The notes beneath the pieces were generated by a model. It saw only the letters and a list, made by a program, of their open reading frames with translations. It was not told the DNA's origin and did no database searches. This document shows positions 17,005-25,364 of a stretch of DNA of 64,000 nucleotides, piece by piece (positions within the stretch are counted from its first letter, which is position 1; the number at the start of each line of letters is the position of its first letter). The DNA is from Oscillospiraceae bacterium (GTDB lineage: Bacteria; Bacillota; Clostridia; Oscillospirales; Ruminococcaceae): positions 62,001 to 126,000 of the forward strand of contig JAFRJM010000042.1 of NCBI GenBank assembly GCA_017432285.1. Reading direction: 5' to 3'. A program made the position numbers and the translations under genes.

Positions 17005-17505
17005 ATGTATAACATTAATGACATCGTTTCTTATAGTTCTGCAGGTATTTGTGATATAGCTGATATAACGAACCGCTCTATCGCAGGGATCAGCATGGAC
17101 TATTATGTCCTTAAGCCAAAACTCGATCAAAAATCTACTGTGTTCGTTCCCGTGAACAATCAGAAGCTAACAGCAAGGATGCGTTTGCCTATGAACACAT
17201 CGGAAGCAAAAGAGCTTATTGATTCTCTTGGAACATTGGGCACTGACTGGATAGATAATGATAATGAACGGAGAGAAGTCTATCGCAGCCGTATCACTGA
17301 CGGTTTCCCTTCAAGTCTTGCTCAGATATATAAGACTCTTACATTGCGCAGAAAAGAACTTGAGGAAAATTCAAGGAAGCTTAGAAGTACGGATGAAGTC
17401 TTCCTGAAGGAATGTGAGAAACTGCTTTCTTTTGAGATTTGCAATGCTATTGGCTCTCCTCAGGATGAAGTTAAAAAGATGATATTTGATTTATGTAATC
17501 AATAA
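17005..17505 (+). CDS. CarD/CdnL-family RNA polymerase-binding regulator
   Basis: A 166-residue protein. Residues 1-60 (YNINDIVSYSSAGICDIADI, then YYVLKPKLDQKSTVFVPV) form the Tudor-like RNA-polymerase-interaction domain shared with the Mfd transcription-repair factor. The remaining helical part (including YKTLTLRRKELEENSRKL) matches the CarD C-terminal DNA-binding bundle. Family members bind the polymerase beta subunit and stabilise open promoter complexes, often at rRNA promoters. It is a monocistronic gene, as usual in Firmicutes. The target genes cannot be told from here. Confidence 0.9.
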   Translation: MYNINDIVSYSSAGICDIADITNRSIAGISMDYYVLKPKLDQKSTVFVPVNNQKLTARMRLPMNTSEAKELIDSLGTLGTDWIDNDNERREVYRSRITDGFPSSLAQIYKTLTLRRKELEENSRKLRSTDEVFLKECEKLLSFEICNAIGSPQDEVKKMIFDLCNQ

Positions 17506-17519
17506 GTATATTTCCCATT

Positions 17520-17540
17520 AAAAAAACGGCCTTTCGGCCG
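17520..17540. terminator. Bidirectional terminator between carD-like and cation ATPase genes
   Basis: AAAAAACGGCC-TTT-CGGCCGTTTTTT is nearly symmetrical, with a T-run in both directions, and separates convergent genes. Confidence 0.85.
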
Positions 17541-17545
17541 TTTTT

Positions 17546-19414
17546 TTATTCTTCTAGTTTCATTGGTCTAAGCATTCTTGTGGCATTCAAAACCGCGATG
17601 ACCATTACACCCACATCGGAAAACACAGCCCACCACATATTAGCAAAGCCAAATGCTGCAAGGATCAGACAGATAAATTTGACTGCCAGCGAAAAGATGA
17701 TGTTTTCTATAACGATCCTCATACATTTCTTGGATATCCTTACTGCCAGTGGCAGTTTTCTAAGGTTATCATCCATCAGTACTACATCTGCTGCTTCGAT
17801 AGCTGCATCGCTTCCCATAGCACCCATCGCTATACCGACATCGCTTCTCATAAGCACAGGAGCATCGTTAATCCCATCTCCGACAAATCCGATCGTTCCT
17901 TTATCACTGTCATTGGAAGCCATAAGTTCTTCAAGATGCATGACCTTCCCTTCAGGGAGAAGCTCCGCATGATAGTTGACGATATTCAGCTCATCCGCTA
18001 CAGACTTGACCGTCTTTTCATTGTCTCCGGAAAGAAGCACTGTTTCTATCCCGCAGTCATGTAACTCCTTCACAGCCCGCGCGCTGTCAGGCTTAAGTGA
18101 ATCGGCAATTCGGATATAGCCTATATATACATCATCTTCACTTACATATATGACTGTTCCTGATTTATCACAAGTACTTACAGACACTCCTATACTGTCC
18201 AGAAGTTTTACATTTCCGACAGCTACTCTTTTGCTGTCTATATTAGCGATGATGCCCTTCCCTGCTATTTCTTTGACTTCTTCGACAGAGTCGCGTGATT
18301 CTTCTTCGTAGCCCTTTCTTAGGATCTCTCCAATAGGATGTGTCGTGTAGGATTCAGCCAAAGCTGCCAGCCTAAGCAGATGATCTGCTTCTATACCCTC
18401 TTCCGGTACCACATCAGCGATCCTGAATCTACCTTCAGTCAAAGTGCCTGTTTTATCAAAAACCACTTTCTGGATTTTGGACAAAGCCTCAAGGTCATTT
18501 CCGCCTTTAACAAGAATCCCACTGCGTGAGGCTCCACCAATACCTCCAAAAAAAGACAGAGGTATGCTGATCACTAAAGCACAAGGGCAACTAATAACAA
18601 GGAAAGTTAGAGCTCTCAATATCCAGGTTTTCCAGTCTCCTGTTATCAATGAAGGAACAACAGCCAATGCAAGAGCACTGTAACACACCGCAGGTGTGTA
18701 ATATCTGGAGAATCTCGTTATAAATGATTCAACCTTTGCCTTTTTCATACTGGAGTTTTCTACCAGCTCCAGAATACGCGCTACAGTTGAATCTTCATAC
18801 AGTTTAGTCGTCTGTATCTTCAGCACTGCAGACTCGTTCACACATCCGCTGATAACATCTGAGCCGGGCTTTACATGCACAGGCATAGACTCTCCTGTCA
18901 AAGCGGAAGTATCAATACTGCTGCTTCCTTCAATCACTATACCATCCATAGGGATGCGCTCTCCCGGACGGACAAGGATAGTGCTTCCGACAGGAACATC
19001 CTCCGGATCTTCTTCAGTGATAGATCCATCCTCATCAACCAGGTTAGCATATTCAGGGCTGATATCCATCAAATCAGAAATGCTCTGCCTGCTTTTCCCT
19101 ACCGCATAAGACTGGAACAGTTCTCCTACCTGATAGAAGAACATTACAGCTACGCCTTCCTGAAATTCTCCCAGTATGATAGCTCCTATGGTAGCTACTG
19201 ACATGAGGAAGTTCTCGTCAAATACTTCCCCGTTTTTTATACCGTTCCAAGCATCTTCAAGGACCTCAAGGCCAACGATAAAATATGGAATGAGATATAA
19301 GAAAGAGATCCACTTTTCATAAAAGGGAAAAATCAGTTTTAAAGCTAATACGACAATAAAACTGATTGCAGCTATTAATATTTTATTTAGGCTTTTTTTC
19401 TGCTTCGTAGTCAT
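17546..19414 (-). CDS. Heavy-metal P1B-type ATPase (Zn/Cd/Co efflux type)
   Basis: A 622-residue membrane ATPase that exports metal cations. The actuator TGES motif is near residue 173, the membrane metal site CPC near 276-278 (SCPCALVIS), the phosphorylated Asp at about 320 (DKTGTLTEG), then the HP motif (TTHPIGEIL) and GDGINDAP. The CPC pattern with flanking sequence is like the CadA/ZntA (P1B-2) group rather than copper pumps, but specificity is an inference. There is no N-terminal HMA domain: that module is a separate gene 11 bases upstream. Together with the SmtB-like repressor it forms a three-gene zinc/cadmium resistance unit. Confidence 0.92.
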   Translation of the reverse strand: MTTKQKKSLNKILIAAISFIVVLALKLIFPFYEKWISFLYLIPYFIVGLEVLEDAWNGIKNGEVFDENFLMSVATIGAIILGEFQEGVAVMFFYQVGELFQSYAVGKSRQSISDLMDISPEYANLVDEDGSITEEDPEDVPVGSTILVRPGERIPMDGIVIEGSSSIDTSALTGESMPVHVKPGSDVISGCVNESAVLKIQTTKLYEDSTVARILELVENSSMKKAKVESFITRFSRYYTPAVCYSALALAVVPSLITGDWKTWILRALTFLVISCPCALVISIPLSFFGGIGGASRSGILVKGGNDLEALSKIQKVVFDKTGTLTEGRFRIADVVPEEGIEADHLLRLAALAESYTTHPIGEILRKGYEEESRDSVEEVKEIAGKGIIANIDSKRVAVGNVKLLDSIGVSVSTCDKSGTVIYVSEDDVYIGYIRIADSLKPDSARAVKELHDCGIETVLLSGDNEKTVKSVADELNIVNYHAELLPEGKVMHLEELMASNDSDKGTIGFVGDGINDAPVLMRSDVGIAMGAMGSDAAIEAADVVLMDDNLRKLPLAVRISKKCMRIVIENIIFSLAVKFICLILAAFGFANMWWAVFSDVGVMVIAVLNATRMLRPMKLEE

Positions 19415-19425
19415 AAAATAACGTT

Positions 19426-19641
19426 TCAGCCGAGTATCTCAAAATCCGGTTCGATCTTTTTCGCTACCCGCTCTACCTCTTTCATAATCTCATCAAACTT
19501 CTCATCAGGAGCAGTGATCATCATCTTCTGCGTCATAAAACCGACAGATGCATCCTCGATTCCATCTATCTGCTTAATTGCGTTTTCTACTTTAGCTGCA
19601 CAGTTTGCGCAGTCCACTTCGATCTTGAATTTCTTCTTCAT
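19426..19641 (-). CDS. Heavy-metal-associated (HMA) domain protein, metallochaperone
   Basis: A 71-residue single ferredoxin-like HMA domain with the metal motif DCANCAAKVE (Cys 11 and Cys 14) and a typical beta-alpha-beta-beta-alpha-beta length. Free HMA proteins hand metal to P-type ATPases; here it probably stands in for the N-terminal domain the adjacent pump lacks. It sits 4 bases after the repressor gene and 11 bases before the pump gene. The DCANC loop, with Asp before the first Cys, is like ZntA/CadA-type HMA domains (DCxxC) rather than CopZ (MxCxxC), supporting Zn/Cd. Confidence 0.9.
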   Translation of the reverse strand: MKKKFKIEVDCANCAAKVENAIKQIDGIEDASVGFMTQKMMITAPDEKFDEIMKEVERVAKKIEPDFEILG

Positions 19642-19645
19642 GTAA

Positions 19646-19984
19646 TTACTCCTCCACGTGTTCCATTCCTAACGCTAAAATACTTCTGACATGGTCATCA
19701 TCCAGTGAATATATGATCGACTTTCCGTCTCTGCGGAATTTGACAAGCTTATTTGCTTTTAAAACCCTGAGCTGATGGCTTACCGCACTTTGTGTCATAT
19801 CAAGAACTTCTGCGATATCATTTACACAAAGCTCACTTTCAAAAAGCGTATACATGATCTTGATCCTTGTGGAATCTCCAAACACCCTAAACAGTTCTGC
19901 GAGATCATAAAGTATCTCTTCGTTTGGCATGCATTCGCTAATTTCTTTTATTGTGCTCTCATGTTCCATTACTGACTGGTCCAT
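19646..19984 (-). CDS. ArsR/SmtB-family metal-responsive repressor (SmtB/CzrA-like)
   Basis: A 112-residue winged-helix repressor. The recognition helix region is MTQSAVSHQLRVLKANKLV and the wing is RRDGKSIIYSLDD. The C-terminal helix has D-x-H, then ten residues, H-x-x-E (in DDHVRSILALGMEHVEE), which is the alpha-5 zinc site spacing of SmtB (Asp, His, His, Glu). The alpha-3 segment ELCVND keeps one Cys only, so the CadC-type Cys site is incomplete. ATG 19984 has GGAGGAAAG upstream and is preferred over 20002. It heads the efflux operon and probably represses it through the operator at 20000-20021 until zinc or a similar ion binds. Confidence 0.92.
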   Translation of the reverse strand: MDQSVMEHESTIKEISECMPNEEILYDLAELFRVFGDSTRIKIMYTLFESELCVNDIAEVLDMTQSAVSHQLRVLKANKLVKFRRDGKSIIYSLDDDHVRSILALGMEHVEE

Positions 19985-19999
19985 GTCTTTCCTCCACAA

Positions 20000-20060
20000 C
20001 ATATGAATAGTTGTTCATGTGTTTATGCTTACATTATATCATCACACACACAAACGTCAA
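20000..20060 (-). promoter_or_regulatory. Promoter and SmtB-type operator of the metal efflux operon
   Basis: Minus strand: TTGACG (20060-20055), 16-base spacer, TATAAT (20038-20033). Just downstream, ATGAACAACTATTCAT at about 20003-20018 is the imperfect palindrome typical of SmtB/CzrA/CadC operators (TGAA-CA-x2-TATTCA). A repressor there would block transcription of its own operon. Confidence 0.75.
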
Positions 20061-20113
20061 TACATTATATGAAAAATTATGTTATAGTTAAAAAAACATC
20101 TGGAGGACAAAAA

Positions 20114-20869
20114 ATGATCGCTATAGTAACCGGTGCTTCTTCAGGTTTCGGCCAGGAGTTCGTCAAACAGTTTGACGGCCGAGGCTATGATGAAATTTGG
20201 GTAATCGCCCGCAGAGAAGACAGACTAGTTCAGCTTAAGGAAATCGTTAGTACTCCTATCCGCCCTGTCCCTATGGATCTGAGCGATATGGATTCTTTAT
20301 CCAAACTGAAAGACTTGCTTGAAAAAGAAAAACCAGTAGTCCACGCTTTGGTCAACGCCAGTGGATTCGGATATTTTAACGCTTTCACGGATGAAACTCT
20401 GGATAATGCGCTGAATATGATAGATCTTAATGATAAAGCTCTTATTTCACTATGCTACATAGTTATTCCATATATGAAAGAAGGATCAGAGATCTACAAT
20501 ATCGCATCTTCCTCTGCTTTCCAGCCTGTTCCCTATATCGGTGTATATGCAGCGACAAAAGCCTTTGTACTCAGTTTTTCGCGTTCTCTAAACCAGGAAC
20601 TGAAAAAGAAAGGAATACGTGTTATCGCAGTATGCCCTCACTGGACAAAGACAGAGTTCTTTGACCGCGCAGATAAAAAGAACGGTATAATCACCTACTA
20701 TAACTTCTATACGGAGAAAACCCAGGTAGTATCCAATTCTATAAAACACATCCAAAAAGGAAAGGACGTGTCTCTTACCAGCCTGCGTCTTAAACTCCAG
20801 GCACTTGCAGCAACAATTCTTCCTAAGAGCCTCGTTATGAAGATCTGGCTGAATTCGCAGCATTTGTAA
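20114..20869 (+). CDS. Short-chain dehydrogenase/reductase
   Basis: A 251-residue classical SDR. The nucleotide site is TGASSGFGQEF, with the structural NASG, and the catalytic Ser with the YAATKAF motif (Tyr and Lys). An Arg (ARREDRL) after beta-2 favours NADPH. The substrate is unknown; SDRs of this kind are often annotated as acyl-reductases of the DltE/YqjQ type. ATG 20114 has GGAGG seven bases upstream. It is divergent from the metal repressor and shares its intergenic region, but no link to metals is evident. No terminator was seen before the riboswitch leader, so some read-through is possible. Confidence 0.88.
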   Translation: MIAIVTGASSGFGQEFVKQFDGRGYDEIWVIARREDRLVQLKEIVSTPIRPVPMDLSDMDSLSKLKDLLEKEKPVVHALVNASGFGYFNAFTDETLDNALNMIDLNDKALISLCYIVIPYMKEGSEIYNIASSSAFQPVPYIGVYAATKAFVLSFSRSLNQELKKKGIRVIAVCPHWTKTEFFDRADKKNGIITYYNFYTEKTQVVSNSIKHIQKGKDVSLTSLRLKLQALAATILPKSLVMKIWLNSQHL

Positions 20870-20886
20870 ACAATTTATGAAGTCTA

Positions 20887-21043
20887 TTTACTTTTTCGCT
20901 TTACTATGCTAAATTGTAGTTGCGAAAAGGGAGTAGCTTAACACCCCAAAATGGTGGATCGTCCCGTCAGCACGACTAACAAGTCCGAGACGATTGAGAG
21001 AGCAAGACTTTACCGCTCTGCGGTGAGGTCTTTTTTCACCGCA
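20887..21043 (+). promoter_or_regulatory. yybP-ykoY manganese riboswitch with overlapping terminator
   Basis: A promoter (TTTACT, 17 bases, TAAATT) precedes a leader with the family core: GGGAGTAGC near 20929-20937, the helix GATCGTC/GACGATT enclosing CCGTCAGCACG, and AGCAAGACTTTACC at 21001-21014. These are the two loops that meet to bind Mn2+. The 3' side of the closing helix (AAGACTTTACCGC) can instead pair with GCGGTGAGGTCTT, giving a terminator followed by TTTT, so ligand binding should prevent termination (an ON switch). A further hairpin, TCTGCGGTGA/TCACCGCAGA (21017-21045), excludes the terminator. Reported Mn2+ riboswitches of this family mostly control cation exporters; the gene here is different. 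Confidence 0.88.
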
Positions 21044-21072
21044 GAAACAAAATCATTTTGGAGGTAACTACA

Positions 21073-21336
21073 ATGTATAACAGAAACTTTTATTCATCCT
21101 TTGGTCGTCCGGGAATGGGCATGCATGGACATGGCCCGATGCATTCCCCCCATATGGGATATCACGGCCCGCACTTCGGCGAAAGATATTACCGCCGTCC
21201 AATGATCTCCCCAATGTATAATCCAAATCCGTTCATGTTTGGATACAGGAGACCATATTACAGAAGCTACGGCTTCGGAGGCGGACTGGGTATTGTGATC
21301 GCCCTTCTGTTCCTGTCCTTTTTCCTTATGATCTAA
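21073..21336 (+). CDS. Small His/Met-rich protein with C-terminal membrane segment
   Basis: An 87-residue protein of no recognised family. Starting at ATG 21073 (GGAGGT nine bases upstream; an in-frame TTG at 21058 is less likely), it has MGMHGHGPMHSPHMGYHGPHFG at residues about 15-36, with six His and several Met, then a Tyr/Arg/Pro-rich middle (YYRRP, YRRPYYRSYGFGGG). It ends in a hydrophobic helix LGIVIALLFLSFFLMI. His and Met clusters suit metal binding and the tail suits a single-pass membrane anchor. Because it follows a manganese riboswitch, it is likely made when Mn2+ is high; a role in Mn2+ buffering or in assisting an exporter is inference. A terminator follows. Confidence 0.8.
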   Translation: MYNRNFYSSFGRPGMGMHGHGPMHSPHMGYHGPHFGERYYRRPMISPMYNPNPFMFGYRRPYYRSYGFGGGLGIVIALLFLSFFLMI

Positions 21337-21356
21337 GGACCCTAAAAGCAAAAGAA

Positions 21357-21391
21357 AGCGGTGCGCCTTAACCGGGTGCACCGCTATTTTT
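21357..21391. terminator. Bidirectional terminator
   Basis: AGCGGTGC pairs with GCACCGCT, followed by ATTTTTA; it lies between the small protein gene and the convergent amylase gene. Confidence 0.75.
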
Positions 21392-21402
21392 ATGTCTGAA
21401 TA

Positions 21403-23037
21403 TTATTCTGTTATAACAGCAATACTATATGAAGGCATTTTAACTGTATTGTCAGAGAATTCAATGAACTCTTTCGATGTGTTAAGTACTGCTGACAATT
21501 TAATGTCCTTGGACAGACTGCTCAGGTCACACACCTCTTCGTCCGGTCCTAGATTGATAATAAGCAATACTTTCTGCTCAGATTCACACTCTTTATAAAA
21601 AACCGCAAGATGATCCGTGCATAGTTCAGGACATTCTACTACTCTGCCCCTAGCGATCACAGGAAATGCATTCCTGACTTTTATGACCTGTCTGAACCAG
21701 TTATACAGCGAGAGATCATCTTCCATCTGCTCTGACAGAGACGGGAACTTCATCATTACGTCATCCATATCCGGAGGGCCATCGCATATATCAGGATCAG
21801 CAGGATCATCACTCCAATACATCGGAGCTCTCTTATTCTCATCCTTGCCCGAACCCTTCATTCCTATCTCCTCACCATAATACATGAAGGAGTTTCCGCT
21901 CATGAGGAGACTTAATGCGTAAGCCATCTTGGTCTGAGGACCTTCGTCTATGGCGTAATATCCCGCGCTTCGGGCAATATCATGGTTGGTATAGAAAGGA
22001 GCATCGATATAATTGCTGTTATTTGCACGGAAAGTCTCATCAGATACGATCATAGCGTGTACAAAATCCGCCGGACTGATCGATTCCCCTATCGTGTTCC
22101 TAATAATCCCGTCGTTGCCGGAGAACGGGAAATTGAACAGTGAATCTATACCGCTGGAATATAATGCCGCTATCTTACTTCTGTCAGTCCAGGCTTCACC
22201 AACGATATAGCAATCAGGTTTGATACTTCTGCAAAGACCACAGAAATAACTGGTAAATTCAACATTCCCCTCCGGATCACCTGTATGATACGAAGTCACT
22301 GCATCCAATCTGAACCCATCTACCCCTTTATCAAACCAGAAAGATACTATCTTTTTGATCTCATTGCGCACCATACTGCTGTTGAGATTCAGATCGGGCA
22401 TTCCAGACCAGAACTGGGCTTCATAATACCAGTCCGTTCCTTCCAACGGAGCAAAACCGTTTTGCTGCTCTTTAGTGAAATTATAATAATCAAAATAAGC
22501 GCAGTAAGATGTGTCGGGCTCCCAATCTGATGGAAGTTCATGCAGATAATCAGAAGCCTTTTTGAACCACTCATGTTCGACAGAAGTATGGTTCAAAACA
22601 AGGTCCATAAGGACACTGATTCCTCTTTCATGACACTCTTCCAAAAGAAGCTCATAATCTTCAAGTGTCCCGAACACAGGATCTATATCATAATAGTCAC
22701 AGACATCATATTTGTGATACGTAGGCGAAGGATGCACCGGTGTAAGCCATATCTGATCAAATCCAAGATCCTGAATATAATCCAGCTTTGACCTGATACC
22801 ATTGATGTCCCCTATTCCGTCTCCATTTGAATCACAAAAAGAGTATACGAATATCTCATATGTAGTCTTGTATTTGTCATCTTTCTTAACTGGCTGCAAT
22901 TGGTCGTTGAAAGAAAACATCTGGATATCAGAAACAGCAGGCTTTTTACGGCCTGCTGTAAGTGATAGAACTCCTGTTACAGCGACGATCAAAAGCAATA
23001 ACGCAACCAGTATGATAATGCGTTTTCTTCCAATCAT
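21403..23037 (-). CDS. Alpha-amylase family (GH13) hydrolase, membrane-anchored
   Basis: A 544-residue enzyme with an N-terminal hydrophobic segment (IIILVALLLLIVAVTGVL) without a lipobox, so probably an uncleaved anchor that leaves the enzyme outside the cell. GH13 motifs follow: DLVLNHTS, DGFRLDAV (nucleophile Asp), VGEAWTD (acid/base Glu) and TNHDIAR. The organisation resembles extracellular amylases or oligo-glucosidases that trim starch to maltodextrins. It is the last gene of the maltodextrin operon and overlaps the MalG stop by 4 bases, which fits hydrolysis next to the importer. A terminator at 21357-21391 ends the unit. Confidence 0.9.
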   Translation of the reverse strand: MIGRKRIIILVALLLLIVAVTGVLSLTAGRKKPAVSDIQMFSFNDQLQPVKKDDKYKTTYEIFVYSFCDSNGDGIGDINGIRSKLDYIQDLGFDQIWLTPVHPSPTYHKYDVCDYYDIDPVFGTLEDYELLLEECHERGISVLMDLVLNHTSVEHEWFKKASDYLHELPSDWEPDTSYCAYFDYYNFTKEQQNGFAPLEGTDWYYEAQFWSGMPDLNLNSSMVRNEIKKIVSFWFDKGVDGFRLDAVTSYHTGDPEGNVEFTSYFCGLCRSIKPDCYIVGEAWTDRSKIAALYSSGIDSLFNFPFSGNDGIIRNTIGESISPADFVHAMIVSDETFRANNSNYIDAPFYTNHDIARSAGYYAIDEGPQTKMAYALSLLMSGNSFMYYGEEIGMKGSGKDENKRAPMYWSDDPADPDICDGPPDMDDVMMKFPSLSEQMEDDLSLYNWFRQVIKVRNAFPVIARGRVVECPELCTDHLAVFYKECESEQKVLLIINLGPDEEVCDLSSLSKDIKLSAVLNTSKEFIEFSDNTVKMPSYSIAVITE

Positions 23038-23909
23038 CCTTTGACTGCTCCTGACATTCCTTCAACATAGAATCTCTGCATATAGATGAACAAAATAGCT
23101 ATCGGAACAGAGATAACGACAGCACCAGCTGCGAAGCATGTGTACCACTGATACAGATACTCTTTCTGGAGCATGTTCCAAAGGCCTATTGCAACAGTGA
23201 ACTGATCTGCATTAGCACGGCAGATGACCTTTGCAAATACGAAGTCGACCCACGGTGCGATGAATGAGGTCATTACTGTGTAAATTACGATAGGCTTGGC
23301 CAACGGCATGGTGATCTGTGTAAAGACCTGCCACTGTGTAGCTCCGTCAATAACAGCTGCTTCATCGATAGATTTCGGGATCGTGTCGAAGTAGCCTTTC
23401 GCTATCTGGAACCCAAGTCCCGTACACGCAGAATAAACAATTATTAGGCCAAGACGAACTGCTGAACCTTCAGTCAATCCCATTGACTTAAGGATAAAGT
23501 ACTGTGCGACCATTGCCATAAATCCAGGGAACAATCCGAGGATCATAGCGATATTCATGTAAGTCTTACGGAATCCAAAACGCATTCTGCTCAAAGAATA
23601 TGCAACGGACAGCACGAAGAAAGTACTGAATATGCAGCAAATTATTGCGATGATCAAGGTATTGGTAAACATTTTAGGGAAGTTTAAGACATTTCTGTCT
23701 GTAAACAGCTTAATATAGTTATCCAAAGTATAACCTTGAGGCAGGAATGTGTTTGTATATGCTCCTTTTTCAGCTCTGAAACTCGTCAGAACAATCCAGA
23801 AAATCGGGAGCACCCAAACAAATGACAAAACTGCCAGCAATAAATGTACGAGGAAGTTGACTAATTGTTTCTGGGGGCTGATTCTGTTTTTCTTGATATC
23901 TTCCATCAC
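23034..23909 (-). CDS. Maltodextrin ABC transporter permease, MalG-like
   Basis: A 291-residue inner-membrane permease with six predicted segments. The EAA loop EAAVIDGATQWQVFTQITMPLAKP, which docks on the ATPase, is characteristic of the CUT1 sugar family, and the C-terminal MSGAVKG ending is typical of MalG homologues. It overlaps malF by 4 bases and the amylase gene by 4 bases, so the whole group is one transcript. Confidence 0.92.
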   Translation of the reverse strand: MMEDIKKNRISPQKQLVNFLVHLLLAVLSFVWVLPIFWIVLTSFRAEKGAYTNTFLPQGYTLDNYIKLFTDRNVLNFPKMFTNTLIIAIICCIFSTFFVLSVAYSLSRMRFGFRKTYMNIAMILGLFPGFMAMVAQYFILKSMGLTEGSAVRLGLIIVYSACTGLGFQIAKGYFDTIPKSIDEAAVIDGATQWQVFTQITMPLAKPIVIYTVMTSFIAPWVDFVFAKVICRANADQFTVAIGLWNMLQKEYLYQWYTCFAAGAVVISVPIAILFIYMQRFYVEGMSGAVKG

Positions 23910-25252
23910 ATAAACGCCTCCTCATTCTTGTACGAACCGGAATTCCTGTAGGTGATCAGTGTTACTACGGTAAGGATCACGAACGTCATAATTCCGATAA
24001 CCGCCCCGAGGTTGTAGTACTGCTGATCGACCGTCAGCTTGTAAAGCCATGTGACCAACAAGTCTGTCTGACCTGCTGTATCTCCAACGTAGGTTGGTCC
24101 ACCACCTGAGAGCAGGTAAATGACGTTAAAGTTGTTGATATTTCCAACGAAACTCGAAATAAGATATGGTGTCGTAACAAACAGCATGTAAGGAAGAGTG
24201 ATGCTGAAGAAGATCTTTACAGGACCTGCTCCATCCATACGGGCTGCTTCATATAATTCAACCGGAATGTTCTGAAGGATTCCTGTGACCTGAAGAAGTG
24301 TATAAGGAATACCTACCCACAGGTTGATAACAATGATTGTCACTTTAGCCCAGTTTGCGTTAGTCCAGAATGGCAACGGATTGGAGATCAACCCTAGATT
24401 CTGCAACAAAACGTTGATCGCTCCTGAAGGCTGAAGCATGATGTTCATTATCATCAATGTAACGAACTGAGGAACTGCGATGGAAAGCACAAAGCAGAAA
24501 CGCCAGAAGCCTTTCCATTTCGTATCTTTTCTGTTAATGATCAGAGCAAGGACCATTCCCAGAATGTAGTTCAGGAATGTGGCGAATATCGCCCATACTA
24601 TAGTCCATCTCAGAACCTGCCAGAACTGTCTTCCTATATTACCGTTAAGGTTCAATACTCTTGCGAACTGATTCAATCCATCCCAGTCAAACAGGATCAG
24701 ATGTTCGTCCTCTTTTGAGTATGTAGTAAATGCCATTGAGATCATATATACCAACGGCACGATATTAAACACAAGAATGCCGATACACGGAAGCGTCATC
24801 AATGTGATATGCAAGTTTGAATCAAATAAGCTCCTGATATCTTCAACGAGTGTAGGAACATGTCTTCCCTCTTCCTTCTCGACCTGCAGTCTATATGAGT
24901 GACGCATCTGGAGAACCCATAATGCTATGAACGCTGCTATTACAAAGCACGTAATAACGCCGGAAAGCAATAATATCTGAGAATTATCGCCTTCCATGTA
25001 CTCATATACCTGCTTCGCTTCATTCCAGACTTCTCCGCCTGGATTATCTCCCAAACTTGGGAGCATGGCGAGATTGGCTGCGCCTGGACCTATCATATAA
25101 ATGATAAAAGCGACCTCACAGAGCAAGATCAATAAACCTTTAACAATCTGTCCGTGACCTATAATACCAACACCCATTAGCAAAGCTGACAGACGGGTCA
25201 ACAAATCTCCGTGTAAAAATGCATTTGCTAAACTGATACGTTTTTCTTTCAT
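23906..25252 (-). CDS. Maltodextrin ABC transporter permease, MalF-like
   Basis: A 448-residue permease. Residues about 1-130 hold extra hydrophobic segments and an inserted extracytoplasmic loop, as in MalF. The CUT1 core from about residue 165 ends with the EAA loop YEAARMDGAGPVKIFFSITLP. ATG 25252 is chosen: the upstream extension begins with TTG at 25300 and overlaps the stem at 25298-25327. GGGG lies nine bases before the ATG, a weak site; the preceding hairpin may matter for expression. It pairs with MalG to form the pore. Confidence 0.88.
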   Translation of the reverse strand: MKEKRISLANAFLHGDLLTRLSALLMGVGIIGHGQIVKGLLILLCEVAFIIYMIGPGAANLAMLPSLGDNPGGEVWNEAKQVYEYMEGDNSQILLLSGVITCFVIAAFIALWVLQMRHSYRLQVEKEEGRHVPTLVEDIRSLFDSNLHITLMTLPCIGILVFNIVPLVYMISMAFTTYSKEDEHLILFDWDGLNQFARVLNLNGNIGRQFWQVLRWTIVWAIFATFLNYILGMVLALIINRKDTKWKGFWRFCFVLSIAVPQFVTLMIMNIMLQPSGAINVLLQNLGLISNPLPFWTNANWAKVTIIVINLWVGIPYTLLQVTGILQNIPVELYEAARMDGAGPVKIFFSITLPYMLFVTTPYLISSFVGNINNFNVIYLLSGGGPTYVGDTAGQTDLLVTWLYKLTVDQQYYNLGAVIGIMTFVILTVVTLITYRNSGSYKNEEAFM

Positions 25253-25295
25253 AATCAATACCCCGTGTGGAGTTTTTGTATCGATATCCGATCTA

Positions 25296-25329
25296 AGCAA
25301 GGCCGAGCCGCAAGGTCCGGCCTTGCTTG
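25296..25329 (-). repeat. Intergenic hairpin between malE-like and malF-like genes
   Basis: GCAAGGCCG and CGGCCTTGC (25298-25327) form a GC-rich stem with a compact loop, but no T-run follows on the minus strand. Such stems after malE-type genes are known to protect the upstream mRNA, giving more binding protein than permease. This is an inference from position and sequence. Confidence 0.6.
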
Positions 25330-25364
25330 GCCATTACGGAAAAACTACTTTACAGAACAAACTA

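Noticed and set aside
25296-25329. The malE-malF stem as a terminator
   Set aside because: No T-run follows on the minus strand, so it is kept as a hairpin only.
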